DNA from: JAEUOS01 sp040382235 | GTDB taxonomy: Bacteria > Pseudomonadota > Gammaproteobacteria > Burkholderiales > JAEUOS01 | Assembly (NCBI GenBank): GCA_040382235.1 | Contig: JBEIFV010000004.1 | Location: forward strand, 1 to 64,000 | DNA: 64,000 nt | Reading direction: 5' to 3' | Part shown: piece after piece, positions 44,473 through 52,562 of the stretch | Numbering within the stretch: position 1 is the first letter of the stretch | Layout: each line of letters starts with the position of its first letter | Position numbers and translations under genes: made by a program | The notes under the pieces: model-generated | What the model saw: the letters and a program-made list of their open reading frames with translations, nothing else | Told to the model about the DNA's origin: nothing | Database searches by the model: none

Positions 44473-45758
44473 CCGGCGCCATAGCCCAGCAAGCGCGGCA
44501 ACGAGGTAACGATCGGCGGAAACAGCATGCACAGGAACAACACGCCGTACATCAGGGTGATGAAGGGCCACAGCGCGACCACGATCTCGCGCATCGATAT
44601 CTTGTTGATGCTGCACACCACGAACAGCACCACGCCCACGGGCGGCGTGAGCATGCCGATCACCAGGTTCAACACGAACAGGAAGCCGAAGTGCAAGGGG
44701 TCGATGCCGTAAGACAGGGCGATCGGATGCAGCAGCGGCACCAGCATGATGTAGGCGGCATTCGATTCGAGGAACATGCCCACCACGAACAGCACCACCG
44801 CCACCAGCGCCATGTAGCCTAAGGGGCTGGTGGTGATCGATTTCACCAGCGCCGCGACCTTCATCGGCAAGAGGTCGATGGTCAGCAGGTAGGTCACCAC
44901 CGAGGCGAAGGCGATCAGCGCGCCGACCATCGCGGTGGTGATGGCCGAGCGCAACAATATGCCCGGCAGGTCGGCGACCTTGAGGCGGCGGGTGATGAAA
45001 AAGCCGACCGCCAGCGCATACACGACGGCGATCGCCGAGCCTTCAGTGGCGGTGAAGGCGCCGCCGACGATGCCGCCGATCACCACCACCGGCATCATGA
45101 AAATGATGATCGAGCGGCGCAGTTGTGCGAAAACGTTGGCGAAGCTGAAGGCTTCACCGGTGGCCGGATAGCCGCGCTTGTTGACATACCAGGTGCTGAT
45201 CAACATGAAGCCGGCGGTGATGATGAGGCCGGGAATCACGCCGGCCATGAACATGCCGCCCACCGAGACCGAGGGCCCGGCCATGAAAGCATAGACGATC
45301 ATCGCCCCTGACGGCGGAATGATCGGCCCGAGGTTGCCGGCGGCGGCGACGATCGCCGAGGCGAACGGCTTGTCATAGGCCTTGGTGAGCGAAGGCCCGA
45401 GAATGGTCGACAGCGCACTGGCGTCCGACACCGCCGCACCCGACACCGTGGCCAGGCCGGCGCCCGACAGCATGGTCACGTGCGCCAGGCCGCCGCGCAC
45501 GCGGCCCACCACCGCGTTGGCCAGCTCGATCAGGCGCTCGACGATGCCGGCCTTGACCATCAGTTCGCCGGCCAGGATGAAGAACGGGATCGACATCAGC
45601 GGGAACGAATTGACCGCATGCATCATGCGCTGCGGAATGATGGCGAAGCCATCGGGCGAGAAAGCCAGCGCCACCATCGCCGCGAAGCCAAGCGAAAACG
45701 CGATCGGCATGCCGATCAAGCCCAGCAGAAGGAAGCCGATAAAGATGCCGATCGACAT
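44469..45758 (-). CDS. dctM: TRAP transporter large permease DctM
   Basis: 429 residues, about twelve helices. LIGMPIAFSLGFAAMVALAF, SIPFFILAGELMVKAGIVER, MLSGAGLATVSGAAVSDASA and GNLGPIIPPSGAMIVYAFMA are DctM hallmarks; LGMFLES-like VVGMFLESNAAYIMLVPLLH follows. Start at 45758 is preceded by GGGAG. Ten bases follow the dctQ stop. Part of TRAP system 2; only about 30% of its aligned blocks match the DctM at 40.3 kb, so the two systems are not a recent duplication. Confidence 0.93.
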   Translation of the reverse strand: MSIGIFIGFLLLGLIGMPIAFSLGFAAMVALAFSPDGFAIIPQRMMHAVNSFPLMSIPFFILAGELMVKAGIVERLIELANAVVGRVRGGLAHVTMLSGAGLATVSGAAVSDASALSTILGPSLTKAYDKPFASAIVAAAGNLGPIIPPSGAMIVYAFMAGPSVSVGGMFMAGVIPGLIITAGFMLISTWYVNKRGYPATGEAFSFANVFAQLRRSIIIFMMPVVVIGGIVGGAFTATEGSAIAVVYALAVGFFITRRLKVADLPGILLRSAITTAMVGALIAFASVVTYLLTIDLLPMKVAALVKSITTSPLGYMALVAVVLFVVGMFLESNAAYIMLVPLLHPIALSYGIDPLHFGFLFVLNLVIGMLTPPVGVVLFVVCSINKISMREIVVALWPFITLMYGVLFLCMLFPPIVTSLPRLLGYGAG

Positions 45759-45768
45759 GGCGCGCTCC

Positions 45769-46254
45769 CTATTCCGCGGCCAGATCGGCGCGTGCCGACG
45801 GACCGGCAGCGACGATGTAAAGCAAATGCAGCGCGCTGTGGGCGGTGCCGAAAGCGACCGGCACCATGAACCAGGCGGTGGACATGGCAAGCGTGGGCAT
45901 CATCTCGCTCCACTGCTCGGCCGCCACCCGCACGGTGTACCAGGCGATGAGCGCCATCATGCCGGCCGACAACAGGGCCACAAAACGCGCCAGGCCGGCC
46001 TGCACCGTCGCCGGCAAGCGGGCCACCAGGAGCTCGATGCTGATGTGGGCGTGGTGGCGGATGCCGATCGGCACCGCCAGGAACACCGAGGTGACAAAAA
46101 GCAAGCGGCCTATGTCGTCGGCCCAGTCGAGCGAGGAATTGAAGCCATAGCGCAGCAGCACCTGCACCGACACTACCGCTACCATCAGGGCCATCGCCAG
46201 CATGATGGCCCAGCACACCAGCCGGTCGAAGCCGTCCAGCAGTTTCTTGAACAT
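45769..46254 (-). CDS. dctQ: TRAP transporter small permease DctQ
   Basis: 161 residues with four membrane helices. MFKKLLDGFDRLVCWAIMLA, VSVQVLLRYGFNSSLDWADD (the R.....S..W..E/D motif) and IGIRHHAHISIELLVARLP identify DctQ. It joins DctM in the membrane and contacts the loaded DctP. Gap of 45 bases from dctP, without an obvious hairpin. Confidence 0.9.
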   Translation of the reverse strand: MFKKLLDGFDRLVCWAIMLAMALMVAVVSVQVLLRYGFNSSLDWADDIGRLLFVTSVFLAVPIGIRHHAHISIELLVARLPATVQAGLARFVALLSAGMMALIAWYTVRVAAEQWSEMMPTLAMSTAWFMVPVAFGTAHSALHLLYIVAAGPSARADLAAE

Positions 46255-46299
46255 GGGTGTTCCCCGGTTTGGTGGCGGTGTGGTCGCTGCCGCTTGCGC

Positions 46300-47298
46300 C
46301 TACTTCATCTTCGCCACCTCGGCCAGCACGCTGTCGACCAGCGGGCCGCCGGCGCGCTTCTTCACTTCATCCACCACGCCGGCGGAAGCCTTGCGCATGG
46401 CTTCGCGCACGGCCGGCGTGATCTCGGTGTACTCCATCTTTTTCTTCAGCTCGTCAAACGCTTCGGCATCCTGCTTGGCAGCCGCCGCGCGCTGGCTTGC
46501 CACGGCGGTGTTCATTGCGTCGCGAATCGCCTTCTGGTACTCCGGCTTCAGGGCTTCGAAGGATTTCTTGTTGGCCAGGATCAGGATGAAGTCGAAGAAA
46601 TGCCCGCTGTTGGACAGGTACTTCTGTACCTCGTTGTAGCGTCCGGCGCGGATGATCGGGAACGGGTTCTCCTGGCCGTCGAGCACCTTCTGTTCCATCG
46701 CCGAATACAGCTCCTTGACATCCATCGCCACCGCATTGGCGCCCATCGAGCGGAAGGTGGCCAGGTGCGTTTCGTTGGGCTGCAGGCGGATTTTCAGGCC
46801 CTTCAGGTCTTCCATGGTCTTGATCGGCCGCTTGCTGTTGGTGATGTTGCGCGAACCGAGCTCCATCCAGCCCAGCACCATGAAATTCTTGTCGGCCATT
46901 TTCTGGTCGAGCAATTTGCCGATGTTGCCGTCCAGCACCTTGAACGCGACTTCGCGATTGGGAAACAGGAACGGCAGGCTCACCGCTTCCAGTTCGGTCA
47001 CGATGCGCGACATGTAGGCCGCGCCGGTCCAGGTCATGAGCAGCGAGCCGGCGCGCACGGCGTCGACGTTTTCCTTGGCACCGCCCAGCTGCATGGCAGG
47101 GAACAGGTCGACCTGCAGCGCGTTCTTGGTGAGCCTGGCAAGCTCGGGCTTGAACACCTGCTCCATGGCGATCGACGAGGAGTGGGCGATTTCGAAGTTG
47201 CCGGCCAGGCGCACCTTGTCTTGTGCGCCCGCACTCAAGGGGGCGAAGGCCAGGGCGGCGAGAGTGGCGGTTGCGAGTGTTTTGCGGGAGTTAAACAT
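46300..47298 (-). CDS. dctP: TRAP transporter substrate-binding protein DctP
   Basis: 332 residues. Signal peptide MFNSRKTLATATLAALAFAP followed by LSAGA. Domain features: ELARLTKNALQVDLFPAMQL, GGAKENVDAVRAGSLLM, SLPFLFPNREVAFKVLDG, then IKTMEDLKGLKIRLQPNETH with the carboxylate-binding Arg, and YSAMEQKVLDGQENPFPII, the canonical DctP block. A standard C4-dicarboxylate/sugar-acid-type receptor. First gene of TRAP system 2; the fragment resembling hydroxyisourate hydrolase is 37 bases upstream. Confidence 0.93.
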   Translation of the reverse strand: MFNSRKTLATATLAALAFAPLSAGAQDKVRLAGNFEIAHSSSIAMEQVFKPELARLTKNALQVDLFPAMQLGGAKENVDAVRAGSLLMTWTGAAYMSRIVTELEAVSLPFLFPNREVAFKVLDGNIGKLLDQKMADKNFMVLGWMELGSRNITNSKRPIKTMEDLKGLKIRLQPNETHLATFRSMGANAVAMDVKELYSAMEQKVLDGQENPFPIIRAGRYNEVQKYLSNSGHFFDFILILANKKSFEALKPEYQKAIRDAMNTAVASQRAAAAKQDAEAFDELKKKMEYTEITPAVREAMRKASAGVVDEVKKRAGGPLVDSVLAEVAKMK

Positions 47299-47335
47299 GG
47301 TTGATTCCTCGTAAATGAAGAGAGCTTGGTTGAAT

Positions 47336-47581
47336 TCAGCCGGGAAGCACCGAGGACGACTGGGTCCACGGCGTGATCTGGAACGGCAGGTGATGCGGTT
47401 GCCTGGCGTCGTAGATGTCGAATTCCATCGTCAGGCGCGTGTGGTAGCCGCCGGGCAGCTTGGCGCCGGCTTTCTTGCAGTGGTCACCGACATGCACATC
47501 GATGCGGTAGCGGCCGGTTTTCATGTCGGCCGGCTGCACCAGCGGGAGCAGTTCCCTACGGCCAAGATTGATAACCTGCAT
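47336..47581 (-). CDS. Hydroxyisourate hydrolase/transthyretin-like protein, short
   Basis: 81 residues. TGRYRIDVHVGDHCKKAGAK, then HTRLTMEFDIYDARQPHHLP and FQITPWTQSS resemble the second half of 5-hydroxyisourate hydrolase (YRL.F......F.P.....F.......HYHVPLLLSP). The N-terminal strand with the first active-site His is missing, and the family's C-terminal YRGS is replaced by SSVLPG. A TAA about 13 codons upstream rules out a longer frame. So it is either a truncated gene or a short transthyretin-like relative. Its place next to a deacetylase, amidohydrolase and racemase suggests ureide or cyclic amide metabolism. Confidence 0.55.
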   Translation of the reverse strand: MQVINLGRRELLPLVQPADMKTGRYRIDVHVGDHCKKAGAKLPGGYHTRLTMEFDIYDARQPHHLPFQITPWTQSSSVLPG

Positions 47582-47617
47582 GAGATTGCCCTTATGTGGA
47601 ATTGCGAGACAACTGCT

Positions 47618-48544
47618 TTACGAACCCTGGTGGTGTGGCGCGTGCCCATGTGCGCCGTCGGCGACTATGAAATGCTCGGCGATGGTGCCGGCGGTGGTGA
47701 CCCAGACGTCCGGAAATGCCGCGGAAATCACCGACAGCGCGCGGCGGAAATGCTTCAGGCGAAACGGCTGGCCGGCGCAATGCGCGTGCAGCGAGACGCC
47801 CATCACCAGCGGTTCGTCGGCCGCCTGGCGGCGCATTTCGCCGAAGTTGTCGACGATCATGTCGGCGAAGTCGTCCGGGTTGACGCGCCGCCCGATTACG
47901 GTATTGCTGTCGTTGAGTTCCTGCGGGTAAGGCACGGCCAACAGGCGCCCGGCGCGGGTCTTGAGCCAGAACGGCTGGTCGTCGCAGCACCAGTCGAGCA
48001 CATAGCGGTAGCCGGCTTCCTGCAGCAGGTCGGGGGTTCGCGTACTCTCGGAAATCCAGGGCCCGAGCCAGCCTTGCGGGCGGCGACCCGCCCCGGCCTC
48101 GATTGCACTGGTGGCCTGCGCAATCAGCGCGGCCTCTTCGTCGGCCGGCAGATTGCCCTGGCGCTCCGAATTGGTGCGGCCATGCGCCGCGATCTCGGCA
48201 CCGATCGAGGCGAATGCGTGCGGTAGTTGCGGGCAGTGGCGATATACCTCGGCATTGACCAGGAGGGTGCAGGGCAGGCCCAGCTCGGCGAACATGCGCT
48301 GCAGGCGCCAGCCGCCGACGCGGTTGCCATATTCCAGCCACGACCAGTTCATCACATCCGGTGCCGGCCCCGGCCCCGGTGTTGCGATTTCTTCGATCAG
48401 GCCTTCACCAAACGCGTAAGCCTCGAGATTGAGCGCCACATAGATTGCCAGGCGCTTGCCCTCAGGCCAGGTAAAGCCGGGCCGCTCGGTGATGGCCGAA
48501 TAGTCGAAGCGTCCGTGGCTGGCGAGCATCGGCGCGGCTTTCAT
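47618..48544 (-). CDS. Polysaccharide deacetylase (NodB-like)/PuuE-type amide hydrolase
   Basis: 308 residues. RLAIYVALNLEAYAFGEGLI, EYGNRVGGWRLQRMFAELGL, EIAAHGRTNSERQG (metal His) and VLDWCCDDQPFWLKTR match the cofactor-independent allantoinase PuuE and related cyclic imide hydrolases more than chitin deacetylases. Such enzymes open ring amides. Its start overlaps the stop of the amidohydrolase gene (48541-48544). With the racemase and amidohydrolase it suggests stepwise hydrolysis of an N-heterocycle. Confidence 0.85.
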   Translation of the reverse strand: MKAAPMLASHGRFDYSAITERPGFTWPEGKRLAIYVALNLEAYAFGEGLIEEIATPGPGPAPDVMNWSWLEYGNRVGGWRLQRMFAELGLPCTLLVNAEVYRHCPQLPHAFASIGAEIAAHGRTNSERQGNLPADEEAALIAQATSAIEAGAGRRPQGWLGPWISESTRTPDLLQEAGYRYVLDWCCDDQPFWLKTRAGRLLAVPYPQELNDSNTVIGRRVNPDDFADMIVDNFGEMRRQAADEPLVMGVSLHAHCAGQPFRLKHFRRALSVISAAFPDVWVTTAGTIAEHFIVADGAHGHAPHHQGS

Positions 48545-50052
48545 GGATGCATCGGACCGGCGCGGCGTTCCATGCCGACATCGACTTGCAGCGCGCGCAT
48601 TAGCATGGCGCGATAGTGGGGTTCGAGCAAGGCGGCGGCGTGCGCGGTGGCGGCCAGGCTGTCGGCGAATTCGACCGCCAGCTCGCGCACTTCGGCCTTG
48701 AGCGCTGTTTCGTCCACACTCAACACACGGCCGTCTTCGACTACCACTTCACCGGCCACCATGGTCAGGCGCACCGAATTGCCGTTCTCGCAAAACACCA
48801 ATTGGCGCTGCAAGTCGTTGAGCGGGGTGAACGGCAGCGTGTCGAGGTCGACTAAGATCAGGTCGGCCGCGGCGCCGGCCTTGAGCTGGCCGATCTCGCC
48901 TTCCAGGCGCATGCCGCGCGCGCCGCCACGGGTGGCGCAGGCCAGCACTTCGGCGGCTGTGGGCCAGTCGCGGTAGTCGGGCTCGGCAATCTTGTGGATC
49001 AGGCCTGCGGTTTTCATCGCCCCCCACACATTGGTGGTGTCGTCGGTGTTGCGTTCATCAGTGCCTAATGCAATCGGTATGCCATGTTGGCGCAAGCGGC
49101 GAAACGGCATCACGCCGCTGCCCAGTTTCAGGTTGCATACCGGGTTGTGCGCCACCGTGCAGCCGGCGGCGGCCAGGAGTTCCATGTCGACACGGTCGAT
49201 CCAGATGGCGTGGATGGCCAGCATGCGCTCGTCGAGAAAGCCGAGATCGTGGACCTGGCGCACCAGCGATTTGCCCCATACCTCCTGGCCGAATACCCGC
49301 TGCAGGCGCGTTTCAAGCAGGTGGATGTTGAACGGCAGGTCGTGCGTGCGGCTGAATTCGCTGAGCGTGGCGAAGTAGTCGTCGGTGACCCGTTGCGGCG
49401 CCGAATTGGATACCGCCACCCGCAGCCGACCGTCGGCGGCGCCGTGCCAGCGTTCAAGAAACCACTGGTACAGCGTGCCGATCTCGGTGGCGCTCCAGCG
49501 CCGTGCGGCGTCCATGCGCTGCAGGGTGGTCGCCGGCAGCAGATCCTTGAGGAACGGGTATTTCTCGTGCTCCACCTTGTTCGGATGGTTGATCGAGACG
49601 GTGGCGCGCATGCCGGAATCGGCATAGGCCTGCATGATCGCGTCAATGCCTTCGGGGCTGGGTTCGGGGTTGTGATAGGGGTCGTCATGCACCGCGGTGA
49701 TGCCGGCCTTGAGCATCTCGACGGCGCCCAGCAGGGTTTGCGCATAGGCCATGCGCGCACCGACCTGGCCTTCGCCGCCCGGCGGTACCTCGAACAGCAT
49801 GAAAAGTTCCAGCGGCATGTCGGTCAGCGCACCGCACATCATGTTGCCGGGCGAATGAAAGTGGCCGTTGATGAGGCCCGGCATCGCCAGTTTGCCGTGC
49901 GCCTGGATCACGCGGTCGACGGCGCCGGCCGCGAGGTTGGGCCCGAGCGCGGCGATGCGCACTCCCTCGATCAGGATGTCGGCGGTGGCATATTCGCGGC
50001 CGTCGTCATCCAGGGTGAGCACACGCGCCTGGCGAATCAGGGTGCGCGCCAT
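48541..50052 (-). CDS. AtzA/TrzA/guanine deaminase-type amidohydrolase
   Basis: 503 residues. Metal and catalytic residues are in place: His64 and His66 (INGHFHSPGN), His244 (FNIHLLE, with Glu247), His281 (LAIHAIW) and Asp332 (LGTDERNTDD). The residue spacing fits the subtype III amidohydrolases, which deaminate or dechlorinate N-heterocycles (S-adenosylhomocysteine, guanine, triazines). The RQARVLTLDDDGREYATADI beginning is the usual beta-sandwich strand. The longer C-terminal region (ALLEPHYRAML) is also typical. Coupled to the deacetylase and 11 bases after the racemase. Confidence 0.9.
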   Translation of the reverse strand: MARTLIRQARVLTLDDDGREYATADILIEGVRIAALGPNLAAGAVDRVIQAHGKLAMPGLINGHFHSPGNMMCGALTDMPLELFMLFEVPPGGEGQVGARMAYAQTLLGAVEMLKAGITAVHDDPYHNPEPSPEGIDAIMQAYADSGMRATVSINHPNKVEHEKYPFLKDLLPATTLQRMDAARRWSATEIGTLYQWFLERWHGAADGRLRVAVSNSAPQRVTDDYFATLSEFSRTHDLPFNIHLLETRLQRVFGQEVWGKSLVRQVHDLGFLDERMLAIHAIWIDRVDMELLAAAGCTVAHNPVCNLKLGSGVMPFRRLRQHGIPIALGTDERNTDDTTNVWGAMKTAGLIHKIAEPDYRDWPTAAEVLACATRGGARGMRLEGEIGQLKAGAAADLILVDLDTLPFTPLNDLQRQLVFCENGNSVRLTMVAGEVVVEDGRVLSVDETALKAEVRELAVEFADSLAATAHAAALLEPHYRAMLMRALQVDVGMERRAGPMHP

Positions 50053-50063
50053 GCGGGGCTTCG

Positions 50064-50798
50064 TCAGTCGCGCGCGAACAGCGCCGCGAGTTCCGGCGAC
50101 ACGCCGGCCATGGTGGCGCGTGGTGCGGGCGGCCGTGGCCGCAGGCGATAGCCGCCGCGCACCAGGGCCTCGGCCTGGCGCACCGCGGCGCCGATGCCAT
50201 CGACCAGCGGCACCTCCAGGGCGTCGCGCGCACGGCGCGCCACGCCGGCCAGCGCCGCGCCGCAGGCCACTACCACATCGACGCTGTCGTGGGCGATCAG
50301 GCGCCGGCTTTCCGCGACCACGCGGGCGTCGAATTCCTGCGGCGACAGGTATTCGCCGGCGGTAGCCAGGTCGACCGTGCCGATTGCGGCGATGCGCGCC
50401 ATCACGCCGCTCTTCTCGAATACCTCGCGATACAGGCCGGTCGACACCTGACCGACGGTGACCACGCCGATGCGCCGGCCCAGCTGGCAGGCGGTGAGAA
50501 GGGCGCTCTCGGTGATGCCCAGCACCGGAATCGGCAGCAACTCGCGCGCACCGGCCAAGGCGGAATCAAACGAGATCGCCAGCACGACGGCATCGTAGCC
50601 GGCGTAGTTGCGCGCCACGCAGTCGAGCACGGCATGCCCGGCGACGGTGTTTTCGGCATGCGAGAACACGATGTTGGCGCCGAATCCGGCCGACAGCGCT
50701 GTGATTTCGGTACCCGGCGCGGCGACCGCGCGCGCTTCGGCTGCCACCGCCTGGGTGACCGCGTCGGTGCGATTGCCGTTGATGAGGAGCAGTTTCAT
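50064..50798 (-). CDS. Asp/Glu/hydantoin racemase family protein
   Basis: 244 residues. LLLINGNRTDAVTQAVAAEA is the hydantoin racemase start. The second active-site cysteine, Cys179 (VVVACGAALAG), is present. The first, expected in VVLACF, is replaced: VVLAISFDSAL has Ile75/Ser76. Hydantoin and allantoin racemases need both cysteines as acid and base, so this protein may be a one-base enzyme (a lyase or isomerase) or a distinct subgroup. First gene after the promoter that diverges from the GntR gene, so it leads the whole cluster down to 40 kb. Confidence 0.85.
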   Translation of the reverse strand: MKLLLINGNRTDAVTQAVAAEARAVAAPGTEITALSAGFGANIVFSHAENTVAGHAVLDCVARNYAGYDAVVLAISFDSALAGARELLPIPVLGITESALLTACQLGRRIGVVTVGQVSTGLYREVFEKSGVMARIAAIGTVDLATAGEYLSPQEFDARVVAESRRLIAHDSVDVVVACGAALAGVARRARDALEVPLVDGIGAAVRQAEALVRGGYRLRPRPPAPRATMAGVSPELAALFARD

Positions 50799-50884
50799 GT
50801 CGTGGCGCGGCGCCTAAAAGGGGCGAGCAAATGCCCATGCGGGAAACGTGCCTGAAACCTGTTTCAAACCGTTCTCAGGCTGAA

Positions 50885-50915
50885 TGTATACGACGATTAA
50901 AAAAATTGTCAACAA
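50885..50915 (-). promoter_or_regulatory. Sigma-70 promoter and operator for the racemase-TRAP cluster
   Basis: On the minus strand TTGACA (50912-50907), a 16-base spacer and TATACA (50890-50885) form a near-consensus promoter. The -35 box overlaps the inverted repeat TTGT-CA-ACAA (50906-50915), a plausible GntR/FCD operator. A second TGTACA palindrome lies at 50930-50935. The region from 50900 to 50945 is strongly AT-rich in a GC-rich window. Start of the transcript lies about 80 bases before the racemase ATG. Confidence 0.75.
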
Positions 50916-51083
50916 ATTGATAAATATTTTGTACACTATTTAAGTGCATTCTCGGTCTTTAATGAGCCGTTTTGGTGCGCGCCAGCAGGCTTCCTCCATG
51001 CCCCTGCTGCCTCTGCTCGATGTGCCGGCTCGCGCGCGGCGTCCGTGCTTGCGCAGCAGCAACGCGCATTACAATCGCCCGCC

Positions 51084-51776
51084 ATGAGATCCAACCCCGC
51101 CGCCGCACAGCCTCCCACACAGGACGAGATGGTCGAACGCATCATGCGGGCGGTGGTGGAGCGCCGGCTGCCGCCCGGCACCAAGCTTGTCGAAGAGCGC
51201 CTGGCCGGCATTTTCGGTGTCAACCGGGCGCGCATACGGTCGGTACTGACGCGCCTGGCCCATGAGGGCATCGTCACGCTGCACGCCAATCGCGGCGCGT
51301 TTGTAAGCGAGCCCACCGCGCAACAGGCGCGCGAGGTGTTCGAGGTGCGGCGCCTGCTCGAACCGGCGATCGTGCAGACGCTCGCGGCGCGCGCCGACCG
51401 TGCCATTGAATCAAGCCTGAACAGTCATCTGCAAAAGGAGGCCGACGCCTTCGCGCACGCCGATCAGCGCGCCCTGATTCGCCTGACCGGCGAATTCCAC
51501 CTGCTATTGGCCGACCTGGCCGGCAACACGCTGATGCTGCGCATGCTGCGCGAGATGGAAACCCTGACCAGCCTGATCATCTACCTGTACGAGAGCCCCG
51601 ACTTGCCGGCCTGCCGCGGCAACGACCATGTGGCGATCGTCGCGGCGATCGTGGCGGGTGAGGGCGCACGCGCTGCGCGCCTGATGCTGGCGCACCTGAA
51701 CGAGGTCGAGGCCGGCCTCGACATGCAAGGCAAGGCAGCGACGGAATTTGACTTGGCCGATGCGCTTGGCGCTTGA
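51084..51776 (+). CDS. GntR family regulator with FCD effector domain
   Basis: 230 residues from the ATG at 51084. Winged HTH: ERIMRAVVERRLPPGTKLVE, ERLAGIFGVNRARIRSVLTR and GIVTLHANRGAFVSEPT. FCD domain: FEVRRLLEPAIVQTLAARAD, LTGEFHLLLADLAGN and DHVAIVAAIVAGEG with conserved metal-ligand acidic/His residues. It diverges from the racemase-TRAP cluster and precedes the AMDase-like gene. Regulators of this type bind small carboxylates and leave TTGT-ACAA-like sites. It likely controls both directions. Confidence 0.9.
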   Translation: MRSNPAAAQPPTQDEMVERIMRAVVERRLPPGTKLVEERLAGIFGVNRARIRSVLTRLAHEGIVTLHANRGAFVSEPTAQQAREVFEVRRLLEPAIVQTLAARADRAIESSLNSHLQKEADAFAHADQRALIRLTGEFHLLLADLAGNTLMLRMLREMETLTSLIIYLYESPDLPACRGNDHVAIVAAIVAGEGARAARLMLAHLNEVEAGLDMQGKAATEFDLADALGA

Positions 51777-51830
51777 TGCTTCAGGCATGCCCCCTGCACT
51801 GAACAATGACCACTTGAACCGAAAGCCTCG

Positions 51831-52562
51831 ATGAACCGCAAACGCACCCTGATCGGCATGCTCACGCCCTCGTCCAACACCGCGCTGGAGCCGATCACCA
51901 CCATGATGCTGGCGGGCCTGCCTGATGCCAGCGCACACTTCGGCCGCTTTCGCGTGACGCAGATCGCGCTGAATGACACCGCCTTGAAGCAGTTCGACGA
52001 CAGCAACATCCTGGCCGCCGCCGAACTGCTGGCCGATGCGGAACTGCATTCGATTGCCTGGAACGGCACTTCGTCGTCCTGGCTCGGTTTCGACAGCGAC
52101 GAAAAGCTGTGCCAGCGCATCACCGAGCGCACCGGCATTCCGGCGGGCACATCGGTGCTGGCGATCAACGAGATCCTCAAGGCCACCGGCGCGCGCGATA
52201 TCGCCTTCGTCACGCCCTACACTGACGATGTGCAGGCGCGCATCGACGCCAACTATGCGCGCGCCGGCTTCAACGTGGTGGCCGAGCGCCATCTGGGGCT
52301 GTCGCACAATTTTTCGTTTTCGGAAGTGACCGAGGAGGAGATCGTGGCGATGGTGCGTGAAGTGGCGAAGGCGAAGCCGCAGGCCATCATTCCCCTGTGC
52401 ACCAACCTGAAGGCCGCGCCCCTGGTGGAGCAACTGGAGCGCGAGATCGGCATTCCGATCTACGACAGCATTTCAACTGCGGTTTGGAAGTGCCTCAAGC
52501 TGGCCGGCGTCGACCCCAAGCGGGTGACTGGCTGGGGGCGTCTTTTCAGGGAGGTGGCATGA
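51831..52562 (+). CDS. Arylmalonate decarboxylase-like Asp/Glu racemase superfamily protein
   Basis: 243 residues. Begins LIGMLTPSSNTALEPITTMM. The first active-site position is Gly79 in AWNGTSSSW and the second is Cys190 in PLCTNLKAA. This Gly/Cys pair, at almost the same spacing, is that of arylmalonate decarboxylase (Gly74, Cys188), not of maleate isomerase (two Cys). It could therefore be a decarboxylase of a disubstituted malonate or a one-base isomerase. Follows GntR by 54 bases; its stop overlaps the SDR start. Confidence 0.85.
   Translation: MNRKRTLIGMLTPSSNTALEPITTMMLAGLPDASAHFGRFRVTQIALNDTALKQFDDSNILAAAELLADAELHSIAWNGTSSSWLGFDSDEKLCQRITERTGIPAGTSVLAINEILKATGARDIAFVTPYTDDVQARIDANYARAGFNVVAERHLGLSHNFSFSEVTEEEIVAMVREVAKAKPQAIIPLCTNLKAAPLVEQLEREIGIPIYDSISTAVWKCLKLAGVDPKRVTGWGRLFREVA

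Noticed and set aside
45382..47304. Plus-strand open frame of 640 codons
   Set aside because: It covers dctM, dctQ and dctP of TRAP system 2 in antisense and has no recognisable protein features.
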